A DNA stretch of 64,000 nucleotides. It comes from Kitasatospora azatica KCTC 9699 (GTDB lineage Bacteria > Actinomycetota > Actinomycetes > Streptomycetales > Streptomycetaceae). The DNA is taken from contig NZ_JQMO01000002.1 of assembly GCF_000744785.1 (NCBI RefSeq), positions 992,001 through 1,056,000 on the forward strand, written 5' to 3'. Shown in pieces: positions 37,406 through 44,775 of the stretch; the first letter of the stretch is position 1; the number at the start of each line of letters is the position of its first letter. The notes below the pieces were generated by a model. The model did not search any database. It was not told the origin of the DNA and was given only the letters and a program-made list of their open reading frames with translations. The translations under genes and the position numbers were made by a program.

Positions 37406-38758
37406 TCACCTCAACGTCCACTGCTGGTTCGTGCCGCCGCTGCAGGTCCACAGCTGGACCGGGGTGCCGTCGGCGGTGGCAAGACCGCTCACATCCAGGC
37501 AGAGCCCCGACTGCACCCCGGTGACGGTGCCGTTCGGGTTCAGCTGCCACTGCTGGTTGGACTGGCCGTTGCAGGACCAGACGATCGCCTTGGTGCCGGG
37601 AGTGGTGCCGTGCGCGTTGGCGTCCAGGCACAGCGTGCTGCCGCCCACGGTCACGGTCAGCTGGTTCGACGAGGTGTGGGTCCAGGTCTGGTTCGCACCG
37701 CCGTTGCACCCGTAGATCTGCTGCTGCGTGCCCAGCGTGGTGGTCGAGTTCGGGTCGTCCAGGCACTTGCCCGCACCCACCGCGTGCAGCGCGCCGGTGT
37801 TGCCGCCGCCGGAGGGGGTGCCGTCCAGGCCCATGAAGTGGATGGCCGTGGCGGCCATCGCGGTGCCCTTGACGGGCAGTTCGTGGCCGGCACCGGAGAT
37901 GCTGTACGCCTCGACCTGGGTGGTGCCGGCGCCGTTGTTGTACCGGGTGCGGGTCCAGTTGGCCGCCGGGGTGTCGGTGGACGACGGGTTCTGGCTCACC
38001 CCGAGGACGTTCGTCCACTGCTTGATCTCTTCGGCGAGGTTGTTGTAGTTCACGGTGGTGTCGTTGGTCCCGTGCCACAGCTGCATGCGCGGCCGCGGGC
38101 CGGTGTAGCCGGGGTACGCGGTGCCCCGCACCAGGTCGCCCCACTGCTGCGGGGTCTTGTTGACCTGCCCGCTGCCGCAGGGCCCGTTCCAGCCGCGCAC
38201 CGTGCCGGTGGCGAAGCAGTGGTAGGGCACTCCCATGAACGCGGCGCCCGCCTTGAACACGTCGGGGTAGTCGGCGAGCATCACGTTGGTCATCATGCCG
38301 CCGGACGACTGCCCGGTCACGAACACGGCGTTGGGGTTGCCGCCGTAGTGCTGCTCGGTGTAGGTGATCATCGACATCAGCCCGACCGGGTCACTGCCGC
38401 CGTTGCGGGTCAGCGCCTGGTCGGAGGAGACGTCCCAGCAGGCTGCGCCGGGGGTCGAGGGGTAGATGACGAGGAACCCGTACTGGTCGGCCAGCGACGC
38501 GAAGTCCTGGCTCTGGTACAGGTAGGGCCCGGAGCCCTGGCAGCCGTGCAGGGCGAGCAGGATCGGCGGGTTGGGCTTGACGTTGTTCGGCACGTACAGG
38601 TTCATCTGCAGGCCGGTCGGGTTGGTGCCGAAGTTGCTGATTTGGGTCAGCGAGGCGGCGGCGGCCTGGGGGGCGGCCTGCAGGCTCAGGCCGGCCGCGA
38701 GGCCGAGCGCGGCGACCAGACCCAGGAGGCGGGCTATGAGGGAGCGGGATCGAAACAC
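37406..38758 (-). CDS. Secreted CE1 carbohydrate esterase (acetylxylan/feruloyl esterase, PHB-depolymerase-like) with CBM13
   Basis: The 450-residue protein starts at GTG 38758 with GGAGAG six bases upstream, followed by a signal peptide (LIARLLGLVAALGLAAGLSL). The esterase domain shows the oxyanion segment PPILLALHGCQGSGPYLY, the nucleophile in VTGQSSGGMMTNVM, and the late histidine in SGAGHELPVKG. A C-terminal CBM13 has QxW-like repeats ([28 protein letters not shown]). It would deacetylate or deferuloylate xylan and cooperates with the GH10 and GH62 enzymes. The TGAAAGTTTCA repeat 187 bp upstream links it to the xylan regulator. Confidence 0.9.
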   Translation of the reverse strand: MFRSRSLIARLLGLVAALGLAAGLSLQAAPQAAAASLTQISNFGTNPTGLQMNLYVPNNVKPNPPILLALHGCQGSGPYLYQSQDFASLADQYGFLVIYPSTPGAACWDVSSDQALTRNGGSDPVGLMSMITYTEQHYGGNPNAVFVTGQSSGGMMTNVMLADYPDVFKAGAAFMGVPYHCFATGTVRGWNGPCGSGQVNKTPQQWGDLVRGTAYPGYTGPRPRMQLWHGTNDTTVNYNNLAEEIKQWTNVLGVSQNPSSTDTPAANWTRTRYNNGAGTTQVEAYSISGAGHELPVKGTAMAATAIHFMGLDGTPSGGGNTGALHAVGAGKCLDDPNSTTTLGTQQQIYGCNGGANQTWTHTSSNQLTVTVGGSTLCLDANAHGTTPGTKAIVWSCNGQSNQQWQLNPNGTVTGVQSGLCLDVSGLATADGTPVQLWTCSGGTNQQWTLR

Positions 38759-38944
38759 GGGATCTCTCCGTCCGGGATTGCAGCGTGCCGAAATGTTCCG
38801 GTGATTACACCGAAACATACTGATCCTCGTGTCGATCAACCGCAGCCGTCAACAACATCGCCGCAGCGCGTCCGACGGGTTCCGCACCGCTACACCCACC
38901 TGCGGCTTCGTCTACGGCCAGGCCGCCGGTCCCGCCGTACCCGG

Positions 38945-38955
38945 TGAAAGTTTCA
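38945..38955. promoter_or_regulatory. Inverted repeat TGAAAGTTTCA
   Basis: A perfect 5+1+5 palindrome with the same GAAAGTTTC core as the sites upstream of bxlE. It lies between the esterase and the flavodoxin-like gene, both on the minus strand, so it can serve the esterase. Confidence 0.55.
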
Positions 38956-38988
38956 TCCCGGACCACCTCCGCTCAAGCTGCCCTGCGT

Positions 38989-39711
38989 TCAACGGTGTTC
39001 GGGGTTCTCGAAGTCGAAGCGGCAGCCGGCGTCCCACTCGGAGCGCTGGTTGCCATACGCCGGAATGCCGCCGGCGTCCTTGAGCATCCGGGCCAGGTGG
39101 AGCAGGTTCCAGGTCATGAAGGTGGTGTTGCGGTTGGTGAAGTCGTTCTCGGGGCCGCCGGAACCGGCGTCGAGGTAGGACGGCCCAGGCCCCGCCTCGC
39201 CCACCCAACCGGCGTCGGCCTGCGGCGGGATCACGTACCCCAGGTGCTGCAGGCTGTACAGCACGTTCATCGCGCAGTGCTTCGCGCCGTCCTCGTTGCC
39301 GGTGATCAGACACCCGCCCACCCGGCCGTAGTAGGCGTACTGGCCCTCGGAGTTGAGAAGCGAGGAGCAGGCGTACAACCTCTCGATCACCTTCTTCATC
39401 ACTGACGAGTTGTCCCCCAGCCAGACCGGCCCCGCCAGGACCAGGATGTCGGCGGCCATCACCTGGCTGTAGACCACCGGCCAGTCGTCGGTCTCCCAGC
39501 CGTGCTCGGTCATGTCGGGCCAGACGCCGGTGGCGAGGTCGAGGTCGACGGCGCGCAGGACGTCCACGGCTACGCCCTGACGCTGCATGATGCCGGTGCT
39601 GAGGTCGATCAGGCCCTGGGTGTGGCTGCGTTCGGGTGAGCGCTTGAGCGTGCAGTTGATGACCAGGGCGCGCAGGTCGTGGTAGTCGGCGGGGGTGGGG
39701 GTGGCGGGCAT
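38989..39711 (-). CDS. Flavodoxin-family NAD(P)H-dependent oxidoreductase
   Basis: The 240-residue protein has the FMN phosphate-binding loop style start LVINCTLKRSPERSHTQGL. The strand-loop LVLAGPVWLGDNSSVMKKVI (a P-x-W-x-G-x-x-S motif) is typical of NADPH-dependent FMN reductases and WrbA-like flavoproteins. A flavin-linked reduction of quinones or other electrophiles is a fair guess. GAGGAG lies before the ATG at 39711. It is a single gene between the xylan island and the roadblock operon; a role in the xylan pathway is not indicated. Confidence 0.88.
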   Translation of the reverse strand: MPATPTPADYHDLRALVINCTLKRSPERSHTQGLIDLSTGIMQRQGVAVDVLRAVDLDLATGVWPDMTEHGWETDDWPVVYSQVMAADILVLAGPVWLGDNSSVMKKVIERLYACSSLLNSEGQYAYYGRVGGCLITGNEDGAKHCAMNVLYSLQHLGYVIPPQADAGWVGEAGPGPSYLDAGSGGPENDFTNRNTTFMTWNLLHLARMLKDAGGIPAYGNQRSEWDAGCRFDFENPEHR

Positions 39712-39832
39712 GCTGGCGCTCCTCGGGGTCGGCTCGAGTCCAGCTCAGCAGGGCGGCGGGCCGGGCGCCTGCGGGACTGCGCCAGGTGCCTGACCCGTAC
39801 GGGGCGCCGGTCGGGTGAACGGCACCCCGCAC

Positions 39833-39888
39833 GGTGGGTCAGACGCGGTGGGTCGAACGCGGTGCGTCGGACGCGGTGGGTCAGACCT
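39833..39888. repeat. Four tandem copies of a 14-bp unit (GGTGGGTCAGACGC-like)
   Basis: Copies at 39833, 39847, 39861 and 39875 differ by one to three bases. The last copy covers the stop codon of the roadblock gene at 39881-40255. Slipped-strand duplication is the simplest origin. Confidence 0.65.
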
Positions 39889-40255
39889 CGAGCTCGGCCT
39901 CGATCTTGGACAGCTGGTGGCGGGCCATCGCGAGGTTGGCCCGGCGCTTGTCCAGGGCGAGGTAGAGGAACAGGCCCTTGCTGGTGCGGCTGGTCAGCGG
40001 ACGGATCAGGTGGTACTGGCTGCTGAGGGTGATCAGGATGTCCTCGATGCCGTCGTTGAGACCGAGCATCTCCATGGTGCGCATCTTCGCGCGGACCACG
40101 TCGGTGTTCCCGGCAGCGGCCACGGTCAGGTCAAGGCCGCCACCGCCGTCCACGGTGCCGAGCGCCATGCCGCTGGTGTAGTCGACCAGGGCGGCGCCGA
40201 TCGCGCCGTCCACGACGGTCATGGTCTGGCGAAGGGTGTTCTCAACGTCTGCCAT
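39881..40255 (-). CDS. Roadblock/LC7-domain protein (last gene of the operon)
   Basis: The 124-residue protein carries one roadblock/LC7 fold: VDGAIGAALVDYTSGMALG, then MLGLNDGIEDILITLSSQYH and LIRPLTSRTSKGLFLYLALD. In bacteria such proteins (MglB, CvnB) are regulators of small Ras-like GTPases. It sits 52 bp after the preceding roadblock gene, in an operon where no GTPase is encoded. The residues before the stop overlap a 14-bp tandem repeat. The LIRPL and FLYLALDKRRANLAMAR parts are shared in character with the roadblock protein at 41745-42128 (LLHLWLDRTEANLAAAR), suggesting common ancestry. Confidence 0.85.
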   Translation of the reverse strand: MADVENTLRQTMTVVDGAIGAALVDYTSGMALGTVDGGGGLDLTVAAAGNTDVVRAKMRTMEMLGLNDGIEDILITLSSQYHLIRPLTSRTSKGLFLYLALDKRRANLAMARHQLSKIEAELEV

Positions 40256-40307
40256 TGGATCTCCATCGAGTGATGTGGAAAGGGTGTGACGGGAAGGAAA
40301 CGAGGAG

Positions 40308-40742
40308 TCAGGTCACGCTGGGCGGACCGAGGCCGACCCGTACCAGGTCGCCCACCCGCTCGGCGGCGCGGCGGGCCTCCAGGTGGAGACGGCCGACGCT
40401 CACGTCGGGGTGCGCGAGCAGGGTGAGCACGCAGATGGTGCCGGCCGCGTAGGTGGCGACGTAGCCGTGCTCGCCGCGGACCAGCGACTCGCGGAAGTCG
40501 CCCTGGCCGGTCGCCTCGGCGAGTTGCCGGGCCACGCCGAGGGTGGCGGCGGTGAGTGCGGCCAGGCTGTCGGGTTCGGCGTCGTGGGTGTCGTGGGCGA
40601 GCAGCAGCCCGTCCGCGCTGGCCACCAGGCCGCCGGCCAGGTGCGGGACGCGGCGTTTCAAGGTGCGCAGCTCGGCCAGCAGGGCGCCGTGCAGTGCGTC
40701 CAGCTGGCGCCGGTCGGCGCGCGGCCGAAGCACCCGCCTCAT
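40308..40742 (-). CDS. Roadblock/LC7-domain protein
   Basis: The 144-residue protein has an Arg-rich head, then RRVPHLAGGLVASADGLLLA and SLAALTAATLGVARQLAEAT, then RGEHGYVATYAAGTICVLTL, the fold order of roadblock/LC7 proteins of the conservon CvnB type. It lies between the DUF4388-like gene (35 bp gap) and the last roadblock gene on the same strand. It may bind a GTPase encoded elsewhere in the genome, or form heteromers with the two other roadblock proteins of this operon. The ATG at 40742 is the only well-placed start. Confidence 0.82.
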   Translation of the reverse strand: MRRVLRPRADRRQLDALHGALLAELRTLKRRVPHLAGGLVASADGLLLAHDTHDAEPDSLAALTAATLGVARQLAEATGQGDFRESLVRGEHGYVATYAAGTICVLTLLAHPDVSVGRLHLEARRAAERVGDLVRVGLGPPSVT

Positions 40743-40776
40743 GACGGTGGGTGCTGGGCTGCGGGCGGCCAGGGAT

Positions 40777-41748
40777 TCACAGTCGAGCCTCCAGTGCGGA
40801 TCGGACGCGGATGAGCAGCGCGGTCTCGGGGTCGTGGACGGACGGCAGGGGTGTCGTTGTCGGCAGCGGGGCGGCGGCCGCCGCCCGCCCGCGGCGCAGG
40901 GTCGCTCCGGGGACTCGGCGGATCGGCGCGGGCCGGTGGTGCTCGGGATCGGGTCCGCCGACGGCGGCCGGCGACAGCGACAGCGGCGGCGACGACAGCG
41001 ACGGCGTGACGATCAGCCCCGCCGCGGCCAGCCGGCGGATCTCGACCACCGTGGCGAAGGTGGAGCGGCCGAGCAGCCACGCCAGCTCGGCCGGGGTCCG
41101 GCGCCCGTCCACCAGCTCCAGGAGCTCGCGCCGCCGCCGGCTGCTCGAGCGGGCGGCGGCACCCGGGCCGCCGGCGCCGAGCGGGCCCCCGGCACCGAAC
41201 GCACTGCCCGCACCGAACGCACCGCCTACGCCCACACCCACACCCACACCCACACCCACCGCGCCGACCACCGGAGCCGTGTCCACCTGCGGCCACGGCC
41301 AGATCCGGTCGAGCAGCGCGCGCCGCCGGGCCGTCTCGCGGCGGACCGCGGGCGGGCTGACCGCCCGTACCGGGCCGAGCCAGTGGCGCACGCCCGGTTC
41401 GAAGCAGGTGGCGTGCCGGGCCGCGCCGAGCGCGAAGTAGGCCGCGTCGTAGAGCGTGGCGAGGTGGCACAGCTCCAGCTCGCCACGGGTCAGGCTGCCC
41501 TGTTCGACCAGCATCCGGCCGACCTGGTGCCGGGCGCCGAACTGGTCCACGGTGTGCCGCCAGACAGCGGGGGCGATCCGCCCGCAGCGGGTCAACAGCT
41601 CGCCGAGATCGGGGGTTTGCGGGCTCACCGCGTGGACCACGGCGCCGCTCTCCAGGTAGACGGTGCCGGTCGCGGTGTGAAGCGCACCGGTGGCGCGGGC
41701 GGCCGCCAGCTCCTCGGTGATCACCACCGGAGCGGCATGGGCGCTCAT
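40777..41748 (-). CDS. DUF4388-like plus winged-helix regulator in the roadblock operon
   Basis: The 323-residue protein has an N-terminal DUF4388/PATAN-like domain (TGALHTATGTVYLESGAVVH and VSPQTPDLGELLTRCGRI). A second helical part follows (GRMLVEQGSLTRGELELCHL), then a low-complexity V-G linker (residues about 173-205). Next is a winged-helix-like segment (LLELVDGRRTPAELAWLLGR, STFATVVEIRRLAAAGLI) and a disordered Ser/Pro tail. The start ATG overlaps the stop of the first roadblock gene by four bases (ATGA). Such proteins appear next to roadblock genes in actinobacteria and deltaproteobacteria. A DNA- or partner-binding role is inferred only. Confidence 0.65.
   Translation of the reverse strand: MSAHAAPVVITEELAAARATGALHTATGTVYLESGAVVHAVSPQTPDLGELLTRCGRIAPAVWRHTVDQFGARHQVGRMLVEQGSLTRGELELCHLATLYDAAYFALGAARHATCFEPGVRHWLGPVRAVSPPAVRRETARRRALLDRIWPWPQVDTAPVVGAVGVGVGVGVGVGGAFGAGSAFGAGGPLGAGGPGAAARSSSRRRRELLELVDGRRTPAELAWLLGRSTFATVVEIRRLAAAGLIVTPSLSSPPLSLSPAAVGGPDPEHHRPAPIRRVPGATLRRGRAAAAAPLPTTTPLPSVHDPETALLIRVRSALEARL
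41231..41260. repeat. Hexanucleotide simple repeat CCCACA, five units, inside a coding region
   Basis: Five copies of CCCACA (the last with one mismatch) encode the alternating Val-Gly linker of the DUF4388-like protein. Changes in copy number would lengthen the linker without shifting the frame. Confidence 0.8.
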
Positions 41749-42128
41749 CCGAGCACCAACTCCTCCGCCAGCGCCTGCAATCGGTACCGGGCGGCGGCCA
41801 GGTTGGCCTCGGTGCGGTCCAGCCACAGGTGCAATAGCAGGCGACTGTCGAAGACGGTGCCAACCAGGCAGAACAGGTGGTAACTCGCTTCCGAGGTGAG
41901 GATGATGTCGTGAACCGGGACCCGGTGCTCGCCCGGCTCGGCGAAGCTGCTGCTCTCGGCGGCCAGCCGGACCAGGTCGGTCGCCTCGGCGGCGGTGGCC
42001 TCGTGGTCGTCGACCGGACTCGCCCCGACCGTGCCCAACTCCAGCCCGCTCCCCCAGTCGAGGAGGCTCACGCCTCGTGCACCGGCGATCCGCATCGCCT
42101 CGGACAGGCAGTCGTCGATCCCCGGCAC
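41745..42128 (-). CDS. Roadblock/LC7-like protein, first gene of the operon
   Basis: The 127-residue protein starts at GTG 42128 with AAGGAG seven bases upstream; an ATG frame extension to 42191 is a Pro-rich stretch without ribosome binding site. It reads PGIDDCLSEAMRIAGARGVS and LLDWGSGLELG, then VPVHDIILTSEASYHLFCLV and LLLHLWLDRTEANLAAARYR, fitting a diverged roadblock/LC7 fold. It is coupled to the DUF4388-like gene by an ATGA overlap. Its role is presumably regulatory via a protein partner. Confidence 0.7.
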   Translation of the reverse strand: MPGIDDCLSEAMRIAGARGVSLLDWGSGLELGTVGASPVDDHEATAAEATDLVRLAAESSSFAEPGEHRVPVHDIILTSEASYHLFCLVGTVFDSRLLLHLWLDRTEANLAAARYRLQALAEELVLG

Positions 42129-42490
42129 TCGGGCTCCTTCACGACAGGGACAGGGCGTGGGCATGGGCGCGGGCATGGGCAGCCCAGGCACGAGGACGCG
42201 CCGGTAGCCACTCCCGTAGTCGGGGCGCTACTGCGCGTCGTGCTTCTGGGCCGGAAGGCTACTGAGCCAGGCATGCCTTATGACAATGCCATTGGCATAC
42301 CAGTGCTCAGAGCGATCGATTCACGCCATCCTGTCGGCAGCCCTGTCAGCAGCCGGAACCCCGTGCTGCCAGCGGCCCAAGCCCACCAAAACTGGCCACC
42401 GAAGGCGGGCAGTTGGCCGAGACTGACGCCCCGTCACGACATCGTCGGGACAAGATCTGATATGCCGTCATGGTCAGTGGGTCGGCTCGA
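42129..42490. other. Upstream region of the roadblock operon, with inverted repeat and a gene-loss scar
   Basis: No gene is recognised in these 360 bp. The stretch contains an inverted repeat ATGCCA-T-TGGCAT at 42286-42298, the presumed promoter of the roadblock operon, and at about 42482 the end of the ATGATCGAG start of a lost gene after the metallophosphoesterase. Confidence 0.45.
42286..42298. repeat. Inverted repeat ATGCCATTGGCAT upstream of the roadblock operon
   Basis: Six-base arms around one T, about 160 bp upstream of the first roadblock start. It is in a relatively AT-rich pocket and is a candidate operator. Confidence 0.4.
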
Positions 42491-43333
42491 TCATCCGGCC
42501 CCCGTGACCGCCTCGGGGAAGACCCGGCGCAGTCCGCGCGGTCCGCCGCGCCGGCCCCACTCGCGCGGGTAGCCGACCGAGACCTCCTCGAAGCGCACGC
42601 CGTCCTGCCAGAGGGTGCGCGGGATGTGCAGGTGGCCGTAGACGACGACGGCGGCGTTGTAGCGCAGGTGCCAGTCGGCGGTGGCCTCGGTCCCGCACCA
42701 GAGGGCGAACTCGGGGTAGTGCAGGATCCGGGTGGGCTCGCGGGTCATCGGGAAGTGGTTGACCAGGACCGTGGGCAACTGCGGGTCGCGCTCGGCGAGT
42801 CGGCGCTCGGTCTCGACCAGCCGGGCCGCGCACCAGCTCTCCCGGTTCGGGTACGGGTCGGGGTGCAGCAGGACCTCGTCGGTGCCGACCACGCCGGCCT
42901 CGTAGGCGACCTCCAGTGCCTCGGCCTTGTCGCGGGTGCCGGGTGGGCGGAAGGTGTAGTCGTAGAGCAGGAAGAGCGGGGCGATGGTGACCGGACCGCC
43001 CGGGCCGCGCCAGACGGCGTACGGGTCCTCGGGCGTCAGTACGCCCATGCTGCGGCAGAGTTCGACCAGCGCGCGGTAGCGCTGGTCGCCGCGCAGCTGC
43101 ACCGGGTCGTTCTTCGGGGTCCACAACTCGTGGTTGCCCGGCGCCCAGATCACCTTCTCGAAACGGGAGCTCAGGGTGCGCAGGGTCCATTCGACGTCGG
43201 CGAACCGCTCGGCGATGTCACCGGCGACGATCAGCCAGTCCTGCGGGGAGGAGGGGGTGAGCCGCTCGACGATCTCGCGGTTCTCGCGGTAGCCGATGTG
43301 CAGGTCGCTGATGGCGTACAGGATGCCGGTCAT
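42491..43333 (-). CDS. Metallophosphoesterase (calcineurin-like)
   Basis: The 280-residue protein shows all the blocks of the two-metal calcineurin-like fold: ISDLHIG, VAGDIAERF, APGNHELW, VNHFPMT and VYGHLHIP. In many streptomycetes this gene directly precedes, with overlapping start, an Sfp-type phosphopantetheinyl transferase gene whose start reads ATGATCGAG. Here the stop codon overlaps an identical ATGATCGAG, but the frame then reads only PTH and a stop. The enzyme itself appears complete; its natural substrate is unknown. Confidence 0.92.
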   Translation of the reverse strand: MTGILYAISDLHIGYRENREIVERLTPSSPQDWLIVAGDIAERFADVEWTLRTLSSRFEKVIWAPGNHELWTPKNDPVQLRGDQRYRALVELCRSMGVLTPEDPYAVWRGPGGPVTIAPLFLLYDYTFRPPGTRDKAEALEVAYEAGVVGTDEVLLHPDPYPNRESWCAARLVETERRLAERDPQLPTVLVNHFPMTREPTRILHYPEFALWCGTEATADWHLRYNAAVVVYGHLHIPRTLWQDGVRFEEVSVGYPREWGRRGGPRGLRRVFPEAVTGAG

Positions 43334-43428
43334 CCGGAGACTGTCCTTAACAGGTGCGCGGGGTGGGCGAGGACAACGATCACCTCGCCAGTCTCCACGA
43401 TCCGCCCGCCGCTCATCCGGCCACCCGG

Positions 43429-43905
43429 TCAGTCCAGATATGACGCTCCGTCAGCTTCGGTGAGCTGCGCCGCGACCGCCTCGCGCAGCAGCTGCGCGGT
43501 GTGCCGGGCCGCCTCCTCGTCCGGGTAGCGGCTGCGCGGCCAGAAGAAACCGCGCAGCCCGTCCTTGGGGTTGCGCGGTACGACGTGCACGTGCAGGTGC
43601 GGGACGGACTGACTGACCCGGTTGTTCATCGCCACGAAGGAGCCCTTGGCCGCCGTCGCCCGCTGCACCGCGCCGGTCAGCAGTTGGACGCGCCGGAAGA
43701 ACGGGCCGGTCAGCGCGGGCGCCAGGTCGGTCAAGGTAGCCGTGTGCCGGACCGGCAGCACCAGCAGGTGGCCGGGGAAGAGCGGGCGGTGGTCGAGGAA
43801 GGCGAACGCCACCCCGTCGCGGAACACCTCGTGCACCTCGGCGGCGGGGGCGGCCAGCAGTGCGCAGAACGGGCAGTCCGCGGCCGGGTCAGTCGAGGTC
43901 GGCAT
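43429..43905 (-). CDS. HIT-family protein (histidine triad nucleotide hydrolase/transferase)
   Basis: The 158-residue protein has the HIT motif HLHVHVVPR, with His-x-His-x-His. An N-terminal CPFCALLA pair of cysteines may bind zinc. The FLDHRPLFPGHLLVLPVRH region matches the usual HIT fold. The family hydrolyses or transfers nucleoside monophosphates. The start codon overlaps the end of the ferritin-like gene by 17 bp, so the two are coupled. The 95-bp gap to the metallophosphoesterase may also lie inside one transcript. Confidence 0.92.
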   Translation of the reverse strand: MPTSTDPAADCPFCALLAAPAAEVHEVFRDGVAFAFLDHRPLFPGHLLVLPVRHTATLTDLAPALTGPFFRRVQLLTGAVQRATAAKGSFVAMNNRVSQSVPHLHVHVVPRNPKDGLRGFFWPRSRYPDEEAARHTAQLLREAVAAQLTEADGASYLD

Positions 43906-44668
43906 GCGTGGCCGGGCCGCCCAACGCGTTGCGCCGCTCCGGCATGGTCAGCGTGGTCATCCGCCGCCAGCCGCCCAGTTGCTCGTACCGGTACACCCCG
44001 TGGATGCCGGCCGCCAGCAGCAGCGACTTGGCTCGCGGCCAGCGCAGGATCTCGCCCATCCGCGCCATCACGGCGAGGCTGACATCGCGGTAGGTGCGGA
44101 TCTCGGCGTGCGCCGTCTCCTGCAGGGTGTCCCAGATCCGGCGGCCGTGCCCGGCGGCCGCCAGCCGCAGCAACTCCTCGTGGCAGTAGGCGAGGTGGTT
44201 GTCCTCGTCGTCGGAGATCATCCGCACCGCCCGGCCCAGCTCCGGGTGGCTGCCGAACACCCTGCGCAGCAGCTGCATCTGCTCGGAGGCCCGCTGCTCG
44301 GTGACCCGGCTGTGCGCCAGGTAGGTGATCACGTCGGCCTCGCTCAGCGGCTCGTCGCGACGCAGCCGGGCGTGCGCCAGCCCGATGCCCTGGCGCTCCA
44401 GCAGCATGGTGTAGTCGGTGTCGTCCGGGACCGGGACGGGGGTCAGTCCGCGCTTGCGCAGCAGGGCGTTGAAGATCCGGCCGTGCTTCTCCTCGTCGGC
44501 GCCGTGCCGGGCGATCTTCGGGGCCAGTTCCTGGTCCTCGACCAGCGCGGCGATCCGGCCGTTCTCCCAGCCGCCCTGGTCCTCCCCCTTGGCGGCGATC
44601 GAGCAGAACAGGCCGAAGGCCCGGTCGTCCTGGTGGATCTGCTGGAACAGGCTGCGAGCCGAGAGCAC
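43889..44668 (-). CDS. Ferritin-like domain protein
   Basis: The 259-residue protein starts at GTG 44668, nine bases after AAGGGGG, giving the start VLSARSLFQQIHQDDRAFGL that homologues also have. A four-helix bundle has carboxylate/His residues that could bind two metal ions (QGGWENGRIA, HGADEEKHGRIFNALL, EQRASEQMQLL, DDEDNHLAYCHEEL). A diiron-type function is likely but not shown. Its last 17 bp overlap the HIT gene. Its partner operon upstream is a branched-chain-amino-acid-type binding protein, 107 bp away. Confidence 0.8.
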   Translation of the reverse strand: MLSARSLFQQIHQDDRAFGLFCSIAAKGEDQGGWENGRIAALVEDQELAPKIARHGADEEKHGRIFNALLRKRGLTPVPVPDDTDYTMLLERQGIGLAHARLRRDEPLSEADVITYLAHSRVTEQRASEQMQLLRRVFGSHPELGRAVRMISDDEDNHLAYCHEELLRLAAAGHGRRIWDTLQETAHAEIRTYRDVSLAVMARMGEILRWPRAKSLLLAAGIHGVYRYEQLGGWRRMTTLTMPERRNALGGPATHADLD

Positions 44669-44775
44669 GGACACCATCCCCCTTGTGCGGGAAGCGGAAC
44701 ACCTCCCGCCAGTCAAAGCAGCCCGCCGGGCGACGGCAACAGCGGTTGCGCCGTCCGGTGCACGGACTGCGCCGA

